From assembly GCA_037039925.1 (NCBI GenBank), contig JAXRKP010001052.1, forward strand, positions 53,501 to 117,500: a stretch of DNA of 64,000 bases. The letters are read 5' to 3'. The notes below the pieces were generated by a model, which was not told the DNA's origin, searched no databases, and was given only the letters and a program-made list of their open reading frames with translations. Both the position numbers and the translations under genes were made by a program. Position 1 is the stretch's first letter. Each line of letters starts with the position of its first letter. Shown here one piece after another: positions 30,600 through 41,349 of this stretch. Source of the stretch: Doris montereyensis (taxonomy: Eukaryota; Mollusca; Gastropoda; Nudibranchia; Dorididae).

Positions 30600-32180
30600 T
30601 ACTACAATAGCCTCAATATATTAAACGTTTCCCCAGTTTCTTGTAGATCTACATGTACTTTACACCAACATTGATTACCTCCCTTGTTGTAATACTGGTT
30701 ACGGACGTTTTCATCACAACATCACTCCTTCATAATGCCACGTTACTATTAGCACAACAGTAGGCGGCAAGACGAGGTTTGAATGTATATATAAGAGTTA
30801 TGATAGTTAATACAAATTTTGCATTGGAATAACATGGATGAAAATAATGAATCAGGAAAGAACAAAGAGAAAGACATTGTTTTTAGGTTGACAAACAGAA
30901 AACAAGCTTTAATAAAATTCATCTACTTTTGCAATTGAAACCCTACTGAAAATAGAAAATATTCATAGGCTGTTGGTTTGCATAAACAATTCTGGGACAT
31001 CACCCCTGTGCGATCTAGACCATATTTGCTCATGAGCGGTAATTTTGAAACCACAGCAATCCATCCTCAGTGTTTCCTGGAAAGAATAAAAAGAATATTG
31101 AAGAAATTTGAAAAATTGAAACCATTAGAATTAATAGTTGTTTTGATTACTTGTCATGTAATCAATGGAAAGAAGCATGAAGTTCTTTAATGCACAAACT
31201 ATCTATTTCTATATAATTTAGCTTCATTGAGAAATCCCAACAGGCTATACACATGAACTAAACCCCTAGAAAAATTAAACTTGGCATAAAAACGTCAATA
31301 ATCCTGCCATTTTATGTGGACACATTATTTTTTTTGCCAATATAGATATTTTGCAGGAAAATTTAAAAAAAACATGTTTTTTTTATCCACTTAAATTCAT
31401 TCTGAAGGAAGTAGATAAACTATTTCTGGTAAAGCATCTCCAGCACCATCCTATCAAAGAGTACTAAGTAACCAAATCGTACATTGTCTGTGTTTCCATC
31501 TGCTAGATCTGCTTTAAGAGACGTATCTCTCTAATCTACATGAGCCAGAAGTCTAGATCTCTAGCTCTATTGCAATATTCAACCAGTTTCAAATCAAGAT
31601 CCTCCCTGTCTGCTCGTATCAAAGATATTTTTCTATTAACATGATTCTGTTTTAATTTCTTAATCTAGATCTACAATCTAGAAATTTTGGAAAACAGCTA
31701 AGGCTATTGTACTTGAACTTGAATACCCTCACAAACTCACTGCCTTCTTGCATCAGTTTCAAATATAGACTCAACATCAACACATTATTCATGTCGACTG
31801 CATTTTGGATCATCAGTTCTATTGACTTCTATTGCTCTGACAAATTGTCCTCACAACTCACAACCTATTCAGAGAACAGGGTTTACTGCCTTCTCTGTTT
31901 TTCTCATGTATGTGTATGGCTCTAATTTCAGGTGTAAGAACGTAAATAAACGTCTGTGAAGGATTAATATAACTGATTACTCATTGGGAACAATTTCAAA
32001 AGTTTTTGTTTCAGTTCGAGAGGAGTGTGACACTTTGAATTGTTTTCTTTTTTCCTGTAACATTTTAAACAACAATTGTGATTTACATGTCATAATAATT
32101 TGACTGATGGACCGAGATCTTAATGAGTGATGTCATCTTTTTACTTACTTTCATCTTGGAGAATACATGTTTTTCTCTTA
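30600..32180. other. AT-rich region 3' of the last HYI exon found
   Basis: I looked on the - strand for the missing HYI C-terminal exon and found no convincing match. Many TCTAGATCT-type palindromes occur at 31500-31690. No array or SINE was recognised. Confidence 0.55.
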
Positions 32181-32181
32181 C

Positions 32182-32311
32182 CTTGTGGCTTGTATTCCGC
32201 ACCTATGAATCCATCATAGCCTTCCGACTCAAGGACACTAAAACGTATGGATAATTTATTTCCCTTGCTGTCTGGCTCTCCTCTGTCAGGTACCTGAGCT
32301 ATTTGTATGAC
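32182..32311 (-). CDS. HYI: HYI exon 7
   Basis: The acceptor is ATTTCAG and the donor is GTAAGA. It reads IQIAQVPDRGEPDSKG and, after two compensating indels around the expected INYPYVF segment, SVLESEGYDGFIGAEYKPQ. It enters one base out of phase with exon 6. It contains the GAEYKP glutamate. Confidence 0.87.
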
Positions 32312-35300
32312 CTGAAATGTTCATAGACACAGGTGGTTTTAAGAAGGATGCAACACAAATCCATCCACACAAAATGTACAAAAGAGCATGATGACATGTA
32401 CAAAGAGCATGATGACATGTACAATGGGCATGATGACATGTACAATTGGCATGATGACATGTACAAAGAGCATAATGACATGTACTATGGGCATGATGAC
32501 ATGTACAAAGAGCATGATGACATGTACAATGGGCATGATGACATGTACAAAGAGCATGATGACATGTACAATGGGCATGATGACATGTACAATGGGCATG
32601 ATGACATGTACAAAGAGCAAGATGACATGTACAAAGAGCATGATGACATGTACAAAGAGCATGATGACATATACAACGAGCATGATGACATGTACAAAGA
32701 GCATGATGACATGTACAAAGAGCATGATGACATGTACAAAGAGCATGATGACATTGTGAAATCAAATTTTTAAATTCATTTGATGACATGCAAACAATTT
32801 GGAATGACAAACCAAAGGAAAATGACCAACCCCATCTTGAAATCAACCAAACCAAACTTTTAAAGTTATTTGGAATGTCCCAACCAAACCAAACTGGGAA
32901 TAAAAGTTATTTGGAATGTAAACTACAACCAAACCAAAGTGGGAATAAAAGTTGTTTGGAATGTAAACTACTATGTGTATTTGTCATAGAGGCGTTATAG
33001 CTAAATCGTAGAATTGTGAGCTTGTAATCATGACAACACTTGTTCAAACCTTATGGCTGAAACAGGTGGGTTTTTTCACAACGTTGTACTCTTAGGAAAG
33101 GTACTTTACTCTACTTTCCTCACTTGACTCAGGTGTGAATGAGTATCCAGCTATAGGTAGAGAAAGACCTTGTCAGAGTGTTAGTACCAAAGCAGCCTAA
33201 CAGGCAGCTGTACTGTATGCCCCCCCCCCCCCGGAGTTGAGAAGGACTTTGAATGAAATGGCTTGCTGGGGGATACATAATGTACAGTTGGTGAGACTGC
33301 ACATATGTGTGGATACAGCCTGTAAATCCATCTTTATGTGTGTGTGTGTGTGTGTGTGTTGCTTACTTCAAAAACAAGCATGTGACAAATTATGTATTTC
33401 GCTTACAAGGGAAATAGAAATATCATTATCGTGATCTAAACAAAGATTTCCATTTTTAGTCAAAAGCTTAGCATAGTGTTCTATTATTTATGACATTTTC
33501 GGCTTCTCCTGAAAAGTTACGTTAGGCAGACTTACGTGATTTAGCCAGTTTCCCCAAAGATATGCTTTTCATGTGTGTGAATATTTGATTGTGGACTGAA
33601 AGGGGCAAGCTGCTGAAGAAAACTATTTGCTTTGCTTCTCATCAAGAAACAAAACCCTTGTGAGATATCGTCTTATTCGAACTCTAAATTGAGAACAACA
33701 CAAAGAAAAAATTGTGATAAAAAGTATATTAGTAACTATGCTCTATTGAAAACAATAAATAAAAAATAATTATCCCAATCAGCATGAACAGACACCATAC
33801 AATTTCCTTACCTGTGTAGGGAAGATATTCCTGAATGTTTTTGGTCAGGTTTCCATCCATTATTTGAACGTGGAAAATATCCTTGAAAAAAATATTTGCA
33901 CGTATTATTTGCACATATGGAAAATATGGACACTTCCAGACTTTCACCCCAATCTATCTCAGTCGTTGCCGATAACTTAGGGTTAACCTTCATACACATA
34001 TTTGTCAAGACTTACAAACAAAAAACATAAGAATGTCCTAAATACTTTTTTACGTACTAGTTGTTAGATTGAATTGGATTGGATTGGATTGGATTAGATT
34101 GGATTCCTTTTTCTATTTTAGGATACATTGTATCGGAAATTTATAGATGATGTATCATTTTCTATCATTTAAATGAGGGATAAGAAAAATGGATGAATAC
34201 AAAATTATGCAATCTGTAATGACAGTACCAGCAAAATAAATAGAAAGTGTCATTGAATAGTTTAATCAGAAAAATAAGACGTTAAAGCTACAGAGCACTT
34301 ACAAACTGAAGTTTCAAATTCGGGTGGTTGATTTTCTTGACAATGTCCAAACCTGAGAATTTTAGTGAAAAGATGTAAAATTATGAATCAAAAGTGAATC
34401 TTCAAAAAAACATCAATCCTCAAATCAAAAATATATTATGTATAAAAATTAATAAATACATCCCTGCATACTTCTGCGTAAAATACAACAATTAATGAAA
34501 AAAAAACCCAACAAACATCTCCTGTTATGTGAACTGACAAAGTTTTGATTCTAGTTGAAGATGATGGCTATTAAAAATGCATGCTTTTGAGTTTAGGTTT
34601 TTGCTTTTAGTACGTACATGAGTAACTGTCAAAATACAGTCATCATATATCATTGAAAAGTTTGTAGCGTCCTTGGTTGCAATAGAAAAGGCCACCATCT
34701 TGGATTTCAACCCAATTTTCAAAATCTATCTCCTCCTTAGTTATGAATAAAATCACTCAAAACCTGTGCAGATCGTCTTTTCCATTCAATATCTAAAGAG
34801 TGACGTCTGGGTTTTTATATTTTGGATAGTTTGTTTTTTTTTATGAATTTTTGAAAATAATATATATATAGATCTATATATAAATTGTGAATATACAAAA
34901 ACGGCATTTAAAAACAAATTCTTTTACTTCTCAAAAAATTTACAAGATATAAAAAAAACCACAAGTTATTCTATTAACATTGACAAGAGGAACCTGTGTG
35001 CCAAATATAATACAAATCATTCGGTAAATGGCGGAGGCGTGAAAAAAATACATTTCGAGAAAAATGCAAGTAAAAAAAAACCTCTGGCATTGTTACTAAT
35101 GTAAGAGGTGTTGCCACATTTAGCGATTAGCCGCCAATATTAGGGTTTTTACTGCCACCTTCTCATTCAGTGTTAGGGTAATTTATGTCAAAATTTTTAC
35201 TGTTTTTATCTACAATCCCCTACAAAATATTTGTAAAAAAAAAATCATACGTCATATGGACATTTTTCTGCCATTAACTTGTAGATAATGATCTTTCTAT

Positions 35301-38300
35301 CCGAATATGCAAAGAACAGAAAATTAACCTTTTGGTGGCACCCCCCTCCCCCCCCAATACCACTTTTTAATTGTTGAAACTGACAGGACTTGTTTATTTG
35401 TTTGTTTGATTGGAATTTACCCATCCACCATTTGTGGTGATCTAAGGGTGAAATAAAAGGAAACAGCAAGATGAAAGGATAAATAAAAGGATGAAAGGAA
35501 AGAAGTAGGACCTACCAGCAGCACCCGCCAAGCACTCACACAGACACAGGACATAATGGGAGGACACAAAACAGTCTTAAAGCACAATGGACCTTAATTT
35601 ACATCTAAGACATTTGAGCACAAAAAATGTTATATACCTTGACGAGGACTGTGCAAGAAATAGTCGGGCACAGATATTCTGTTGTTCACCGGTTCAATAA
35701 GGCTTAAGATGCCTTCCTTTAAATGAACAAAAGGGGAGACTGAGACCAAACATGAAGTAGAGAAATTGCATTCTATATGGCGATTTGAAAAAAAGGGGAG
35801 ACCAAATATGAAGTAGAGAAATTGCATTCTATATGGCGATTTGAAAAAAGACAAGAGCAAGATTTCGTAATTTTAAAAGAAAGGACTAGGGTTCACTAAT
35901 CTTAGACCAAAGGCTGCAAAGTTGTCATTAGAGTTTTAAGAGAGGACGGATTCACTGTTGTGTTTTTATATGAATCAACAGCCTAGTGCTAGAAATCCAA
36001 TAGATGCGTGTTTTTTCATTTCCCCTCCTTTGTTGCTTCTATTCTTGTTCATTATAATGAAAAAAACAAGTGACGTTCCTTAAAGGTCATTACGGCCTAT
36101 AGATCCAGAGCTAATCCCAGTTCCTATAGCCTAAAGCAGAACAGGTGATAATAATCACCTCCTCGATAGGACATTTGTCTGACGCAGGTTTTCACCCTGA
36201 AGCTAGTGTTTGTACCTATTTACACCTGAGTTGAGTGGGGAAAATGCATGTTAAGTGTATTTCCCTAGGAACACAACATCAGACCTAGTTTTGCTAGAAT
36301 TCGAACCCGGGACCAGCAATGTAATCACTGGCCACCAACACCATGTTCATTATAATAACAACTGATTGACTAAATTACTGATTACAGATGTAGCATGCTT
36401 GCTTTTGACCCTAAATATGACAGAATTAAAGAGAAATATTTGATAAATTACTTTTTGAAGTCGTTCAGCAGCATATGTGATGTTCTCCACATAAGTAGAC
36501 ATCATTTTTTCTAGCCTTGTATTGTCGGTGCCTTTAGGAATTTTACCTGCCATTATATGCATTCTGAAGTGAAAACAAGGGAGGCAATCACTAACCAGTC
36601 TATGACTGACACAACAACAGCATTTACGATGGTAAAACTTGTGAATACATCAAATGGTATGTAATTGAAACTCTTTATACACACAAGTTCATCTAAAGGG
36701 ATTTTTGCCTATAAATTCATCTACCTTTGACTTTGAGCTGCACTGGATAAAAAGTACAGTTGTAGCCACCTAACATCTCACCACCTAAGATCCCACTTTT
36801 CTCAGAAACAGAATTTTTTCTATACAAATTGGCCCTTTTACATCTGGCTATCATCCCACTTTTGGGAACAGACCTGGCAAAAATTTTCTCACTATCAGAC
36901 TTGTCGCCATGCTAATTGTTACACAATAATTACCAATGACAGCCGACTCATTCATAAACTCGATTGGGGCATTAAAGCAGCGATCTGTGCATAATTTAAA
37001 TGTTGAAAACAGCTTCACCCGAACCATACAAGACAACAAGGTGTTGCTTGGCACTCACCTTAGCAATCTGTGGTGGGATGGCTGGCTACTTCCGTCCTGC
37101 CTTAACAAACATTCTTTAGCGAAAGCTGGATTTTACCTTCTTCCTCCTCTCAATTTTGTGCGTGAAGGCCAACCTTTTCTGTGTGGATGGGGATGCCCTT
37201 AAAATGTGTTTACATGTAATTACTATTTCAATTGTTTTTTTCCCTTTCATTGGCTCAAGTAAAGCTTAAAACCAGCTTTCTGATTGGTCAGCAAATCATA
37301 TTTGAGAAAACTGATGCTATCTCCGTGTTATCAATGAACCTTGGTAGAGTCCAATAAGATACAAGGTGTCTGGTCTCAAGGTGTGAAGAACATACCCTTC
37401 TGTTACAAAGTGAGAAAGTATTTGACATGTGTTCGCCTAAGATCCCAGTCCGGTGAACATCCCACTTTTTCAATTTCCGAAGGGTGGATTGTTAGGCGGA
37501 CACTACTGTTTTATACTGTCACATGATATATCTAAATGGAAAATATTTCTGTCCAACCCAAACATTGTCTAATTCCTAGCATGTATGATAAGTATGCTTT
37601 ACTACAAAAACAGGTACCTATGCTACATTAGCTAATTAAATAACTAATGACACGTTTAAAACTTAAAATTTTTCTCACCTTTTGCAATTGAGGGATTTTG
37701 GCATAATCAATTGATATTTCATGGGTATCTCTAAATTCTTGCACTCTTTCAGGCAGAGCAGCAAGTCCGAGGTCTCCAGATGAAATATTTCCTTTTAAAA
37801 AGTTGATGAACACAAATATAATGGAGTTTTGCTAGCTTCAGTTTAATGGTTGTGATTTTCAGGAACACAGTGTTATTTATGTATGCAATTTGTAGTATAA
37901 ATCTGTCATAAAGTATGTTCCAAAATTGTTATTAAATTACATGTATTGAAAAAGAAATTGGTACAGCAGTGACTGCCTAAATGCTCGGTGGTCGGGAAGC
38001 AGAGAAAACGTGTATTTAGGCGAAAGCAGGTCAGGGGCAACAATTTGGGGTTGTGGGAGAGGGGGGGGGGGGGGGTGGCTGATTACCAAGGAGTTCATCG
38101 AATATGGTGCAAAAGTCAACAATTATGGAAAATTTAATGCGAGAAATAGGGACACCTAGAAACTATTTAGCACTGAGGTGGTGGGTGTGTAGACGGGTTG
38201 ACCATCGCTCGCCACGAAGACCCAAAGGCACAATGGATACAGCCAATGCAAGACAGGGGAGTAATAAAACTGTTCACACCTTGATCCTCGATTGAGATGC

Positions 38301-40434
38301 GTGCCGGGTCTATTAAAAATGCCAGGTGATTGCATACAACCTACGACATCAAGAAAGAACCGTGAGCAGAGTCCGAAAGACTTCAATTCTAATTGCCCAG
38401 TGACAAACCAGTGATCCAATGGAACAAAGGCTGTACTGTACAGTGGGTGGAGTTGTGAAGAGAAAACTGGTCATCTTTTATTACACTACAATGGATAGGT
38501 AATGAAGGGTGGTTGCAATAAATGGCACATTGTTGACGGACATAAACCATATTAGCAATGTATGATTAAAACAAATTTTTTTAAAACAGGCATTAAGACG
38601 GTGGGCATTTAGGCGGTCACTACTGTATAATATATGCACGATTTAGTTCTTTCTTAGATTATTTTTTTATCCTTATTAGCACTAAAGCTCATAAAAAGAT
38701 AGTTTTGGATTGCCACCAAATATCATATAAAATATTACTCCTTACAAAACATTTCCACTTCACAATGGTCCTTCTGACAAAAAGGAGAACAAGAAAAAAG
38801 ACTGAAGTTCAACAAAAGAGGAGGAGAAAGGAGAGGTGGAAGGAGAGGAGGAGGAGAGGTGGAAGGAGAGGAGGGAGGAGAGGTGGAAGGGAGAGGAGGA
38901 AGGAGAGGTGGAAGGAGAGGAGGGAGGAGAGGTGGAAGGAGAGGAGGGAGGAGAGGTGGAAGGAGAGGAGGGAGGAGAGGAGGAAGGAGAGGAGGGAGGA
39001 GAGGTGGAAGGAGAGGAGGAGGAGAGGTGGAAGGAGAGGAGGAAGGAGAGGTGGAAGGAGAGGAGGGAGGAGAGGTGGAAGGAGAGGAGAAAGGAGAGGT
39101 GGAAGGAGAGGAGGGAGGAGAGGAGGAAGGAGAGGAGGGAGGAGAGGTGGAAGGAGAGGAGGGAGGAGAGGTGGAAGGAGAGGAGGGAGGAGAGGTGGAA
39201 AGAGAGGAGGGAGGAGAGGAGGAAGAAACAGAGGAAGGAAAAGAAAATCATCACCATAATTTATTATATCGTCTGTGAAACTGTCTAAACACGTAGGTCC
39301 TCCTGATGTAATTTTTCATAATAGATCATCAAAAAGAGCTGCAAAACACTATGTTGTGCTTTTTGGGTTTTAATTCAATAAATAACTATTTTAAAAGTCT
39401 TTAGAATGTAGTAAATGGAAAAAAATAAATCAGTTGGGCACAAAATGAGCTTTGATGGTAAGAGTTGAATTTTTAAAAAGATTTAAACAGTAAGCCCTCC
39501 TTGACTTTCGAGATTAAAGTTTCCAAGGCAGGAAGAAAAATGGAAATTTTCATTAAGATCATGCATCCCTGGAGCATTTCTATTGGTTCACCGCCTGTAA
39601 TATTTTTAAAGACACAAGCCAAAGAAGTGTGCATTTGATCCATTGAAAGATAAATATCATGGTAGCAGCAATTACCATAGAAAAACCCAGTGGTAATCAG
39701 CAAGTCGTCAGTTGCCACCGGCATTTCCGATGGTTATTGGTGTTTTGTCAGGTTGTCACTGGGAGATCTCTGGTGGTTATCCTCCGGTGGAAATTTTCGG
39801 GGGCAATCGACACAATGAAATGTCGTATCCCATATACCATGGACTTACACGCTTAGACAGTTTCACTGACGATATGGTGATCTCAGGATAAATTACCAAG
39901 GAAATGGCAAGATGACGGTCAGATATCAAAGAATAAAGAAAGCAAAAAGAAACAATCACCCGAACAAATGCAAAACAAGAGGAAGAGCAAGCTACATAGG
40001 AAGAGAGAAAATGAAGAAAATGATAACATATGAGGATGATTATGATGAAGATAACATTGAATAGTAAGTGAAGAATTTAAAGTTAAATGCATTAAAAAAA
40101 ACAAATGACACGATACTTTCCACATAGATAGATCTAATTCATGATTGTCAGTAAGTTGAACAAGTTGGTAGCACCTACACCAGTGGTTAGACAATTCATC
40201 TCTGTATCTCACAAAGATTGATGGACATTAAATTGTACCTGGATATGCATTGATAAGGACTTGTTCTAAACCAGCCTCATCCTTAGCTTGTTGTAGTTTT
40301 TCTTTTTGTTCAGCATATGGAAATGCCATTTCAACATACTTAAATCCAGCGTTCTTCACTGCAGCATATCGCGATGCCAAGGATGGAATTTCATGAAACA
40401 TCATAGAAATGTTGGCCGCAAATTTGAGAGGCAT
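32182..40434 (-). CDS. HYI: HYI, putative hydroxypyruvate isomerase, 7 exons, C-terminus not found
   Basis: HYI is a member of the xylose-isomerase-like TIM-barrel (AP endonuclease 2) superfamily. It is predicted to interconvert hydroxypyruvate and tartronate semialdehyde, and is cytosolic. Exons on the - strand: 40434-40239, 37791-37679, 36563-36452, 35716-35638, 34352-34303, 33881-33812 and 32311-32182. The joined protein shows MPLKFAANISMMF, YVEMAFPYAE, VLINAYPG, LGLAALPERVQEFR, MHIMAGKIPKGTD, LSLIEPVNNR (catalytic/metal Glu), DIFHVQIMDGNLTKNI (metal Asp), IAQVPDRGEP and GFIGAEYKPQ (second Glu). An in-frame TAA lies 15 nt upstream of the ATG. About 248 residues are present, against about 277 in the human protein, so a short last exon of some 20 residues is missing. 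One-base phase errors occur at exons 3 and 7, with compensating indels in exon 7. Confidence 0.92.
32375..32756. repeat. 21-bp tandem array, about 18 copies, in HYI intron 6
   Basis: The unit is CATGATGACATGTACAAAGA plus G, with TGTACAATGGG variants. A period divisible by three gives open frames on both strands (HDDMYKE on +, CHHALCT on -). These are spurious because they sit in an intron. Confidence 0.93.
32815..32975. repeat. about 45-bp tandem repeat, about 3 copies
   Basis: Copies share CCAAACCAAA(C/G)TGGGAATAAAAG followed by TTATTTGGAATGTAAACTAC, with partial first copies. Confidence 0.7.
32985..33232 (+). mobile_element. SINE-like element
   Basis: A tRNA-like head (GTTATAGCTAAATCGTAGAA, then TTGTTCAAACCTT) is followed by a body with CCAGCTATAGGTAGA, similar to CTGGCTACAGGTAGA at 14905. 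It ends at a C homopolymer at about 33221-33234. A (TG)n run lies at 33340-33360. Confidence 0.45.
33812..33881 (-). CDS. HYI: HYI exon 6
   Basis: 70 nt with TTTCAAG acceptor and GTAAGG donor. It reads DIFHVQIMDGNLTKNIQEYL then PYT, one of the most conserved blocks of the family, including the metal-binding Asp. Confidence 0.94.
34066..34106. repeat. (ATTGG)n pentanucleotide repeat
   Basis: About eight ATTGGATTGG-type units in HYI intron 5. The rest of 33890-35240 apart from exon 5 is AT-rich and unremarkable. Confidence 0.85.
34303..34352 (-). CDS. HYI: HYI exon 5
   Basis: A 50-nt exon with CTCAG acceptor and GTAAGT donor. It reads LDIVKKINHPNLKLQF, equivalent to the human AAILQKVGRPNLQLQM stretch. 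Phases match exons 4 and 6. Confidence 0.9.
35400..35535 (+). mobile_element. SINE family B, forward, in HYI intron 4
   Basis: It contains TTTACCCATCCACCATTTGT, GGAAACAGCAAGATGAAAGG, GGAAAGAAGTAGGACCTACC and CACCCGCCAA, shared with 61265 and 61465. Confidence 0.72.
35638..35716 (-). CDS. HYI: HYI exon 4
   Basis: 79 nt, phase 0 to 1. It reads EGILSLIEPVNNRISVPDYF and then LHSPRQ. It contains the active-site glutamate of the LIEPVN motif. Confidence 0.92.
35737..35848. repeat. about 56-bp direct duplication
   Basis: Two copies of AAATTGCATTCTATATGGCG plus flanking GGGGAGACxxAxATGAAGTAG lie immediately upstream (on the - strand) of HYI exon 4. Confidence 0.82.
36078..36335 (-). mobile_element. 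SINE family A, reverse, in HYI intron 3
   Basis: It is an uninterrupted copy of the body seen at 13445-13915: AAAGCAGAACAGGTGATAAT, TTGAGTGGGGAAAATGCATG and GAACACAACATCAGACC, then the head complement GAATTCGAACCCGGGACC. Confidence 0.8.
36452..36563 (-). CDS. HYI: HYI exon 3
   Basis: The acceptor is ACTTCAG and the donor is GTAATT. It encodes MHIMAGKIPKGTDNTRLEKM through AAERLQK. One extra A precedes the coding ATG relative to the phase expected from exon 2, a probable one-base error. Spacing from YAK to the HIMAG motif is the same as in the human protein. Confidence 0.88.
37060..37200 (+). pseudogene. possible degenerate BIR-domain fragment
   Basis: A + strand frame reads NKHSLAKAGFYLLPPLNFVR and ends with FLCGWG. 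This recalls the baculovirus-IAP-repeat pattern (LAxAGFYxxGxxDxVRC...CG). The cysteines after VR are not in register, and no neighbouring exon or zinc-ligand His was found. It lies inside HYI intron 2 on the opposite strand. It could be a chance resemblance. Confidence 0.25.
37679..37791 (-). CDS. HYI: HYI exon 2
   Basis: 113 nt. The acceptor is TTAAAAG and the donor is GTGAGA. It reads GNISSGDLGLAALPERVQEF and then DYAKIPQLQK. Phase 1 in and phase 0 out match exon 1. Confidence 0.92.
37800..38790. other. HYI intron 1, right part, no exon seen
   Basis: AT-rich sequence with a G homopolymer at about 38060-38074. I see no recognised repeat family or exon. Confidence 0.6.
38795..39245. repeat. 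450-nt purine-only minisatellite (GGA-rich)
   Basis: The + strand is almost entirely A and G from about 38815, apart from T in GAGGTGGAAGG units. Units of about 15 and 30 bp mix GAGGTGGAAGGAGAG and GAGGGAGGAGAG. It gives stop-free Glu/Arg/Gly frames on + and Ser/Leu/Pro on -, which are spurious. It sits in HYI intron 1 and ends at a MITE-like element. Confidence 0.94.
39266..39875 (+). mobile_element. MITE-like element, copy 2, with about 35-bp terminal inverted repeats
   Basis: The left end (39266-39300) is ATATCGTC then GTGAAACTGTCTAAACACGT. The right end (39841-39875) is its near-perfect reverse complement, GGACTTACACGCTTAGACAG then GACGATAT. The internal sequence matches copy 1, except for about 160 extra bases at about 39660-39820. 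There is no transposase frame. Confidence 0.78.
39868..39920 (+). mobile_element. SINE family B fragment
   Basis: GGTGATCTCAGGATAAATTA followed by GGAAATGGCAAGATGA matches the middle of family B. It abuts the right terminus of the MITE-like element. Confidence 0.5.
40239..40434 (-). CDS. HYI: HYI exon 1
   Basis: It starts at ATG (complement of 40432-40434) and ends at donor GTACAA in phase 1 after AYPG. It encodes the first two beta/alpha units: PLKFAANISMMFHE, then KYVEMAFPYAEQKE. Confidence 0.93.
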
Positions 40435-41349
40435 TTCAAAAGTGTATTAGATCTAGATCTAGATCTAGTTATTACAAGTGGAAACAAAGGTAATTTATAA
40501 GAAATGGTTAATCAGGTCAATTCAATATAGAATCCAGACTCCTCATCAGATTTGAAAGTAATAAAGCAAGATAAGTTGTGCTAAGGCATTCGTAACAGCA
40601 GTCAACAAATGGATGTGACCTGTGTCATGGTTCAAAGGTCACGTAAGGGCATAGAGTTGCTGCTTTGGCTTTATCATCAAAATTATGCAGGCCTATTATA
40701 TTTCTTGAATGGAATAACCTTTCAGTTATAATGATTGACTACAGTAAAATGTAAACGAATAAAGGCCTAGAATATCTTTTTTTGTAAAAAAAAATGTTTT
40801 CCTTGCTTTCGTACTTTATCGGCAATTTCCGAGGCTTGTTTGTCGTCTGGGTGAATGACGCTAAAAATCAAGATGGCGATGGTTTTCTTAGTTGAAAATG
40901 GAATCTCGACTCTGACAGCATAATAATTACCAAGGCTAAATGTAAATGAACACATGGATTCATTGTAACTGTTTTGTAATACAATTTCAATTTTTGATCA
41001 TGAAGAAGAAGAAAGTATGCTTACGCGATAGTTAGATGTGAATCAAGAGCTTGGATCTAGAAACTAGAATTTTAGAAATATAAGATTTAGATTAGATTGA
41101 TCAGATAAGATCTAGAATGAACACCATATAAATTTCAGAAGACCTGTCTGTTGTCTTTATTTATTATTATGACCCAGAGGGTAGGACTCCCATAATCGGG
41201 CACACACTATCTCCATCCCTAACCCTGACCCCCTGCCACCTTCCCCATCTCCCCGTTTGTTTTGGTGTAATTATTTGTGTTTATTTCTTTAAATTTTCTT
41301 TCTTATTACAGAATTCACATAATACTGTTGTGCTGTGGACCTATTCACT
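40435..41349. promoter_or_regulatory. intergenic interval between divergent genes, candidate promoter region
   Basis: It lies between the HYI start (-) and the membrane-protein start (+). It contains AAGATGGCGATGG at 40869-40881, which resembles a YY1-type core, and (AGATCT)n-like palindromes at 40447-40470. An acceptor-like TTCTTATTACAG ends at 41311, so the + gene may have an upstream exon, and its promoter may not be here. Function is inferred from arrangement only. Confidence 0.3.

Noticed and set aside
32286..32855. Cys/His-rich repetitive frame that could look like a metal-binding protein
   Set aside because: It is the 21-bp array in HYI intron 6 read on the - strand. Spacing is set by the repeat, and flanking sequence is unrelated.
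38705..39288. Arg/Glu/Gly-rich and Ser/Leu/Pro-rich open frames on both strands
   Set aside because: They result from the purine minisatellite in HYI intron 1. No start context, splice sites or non-repetitive coding sequence supports them.
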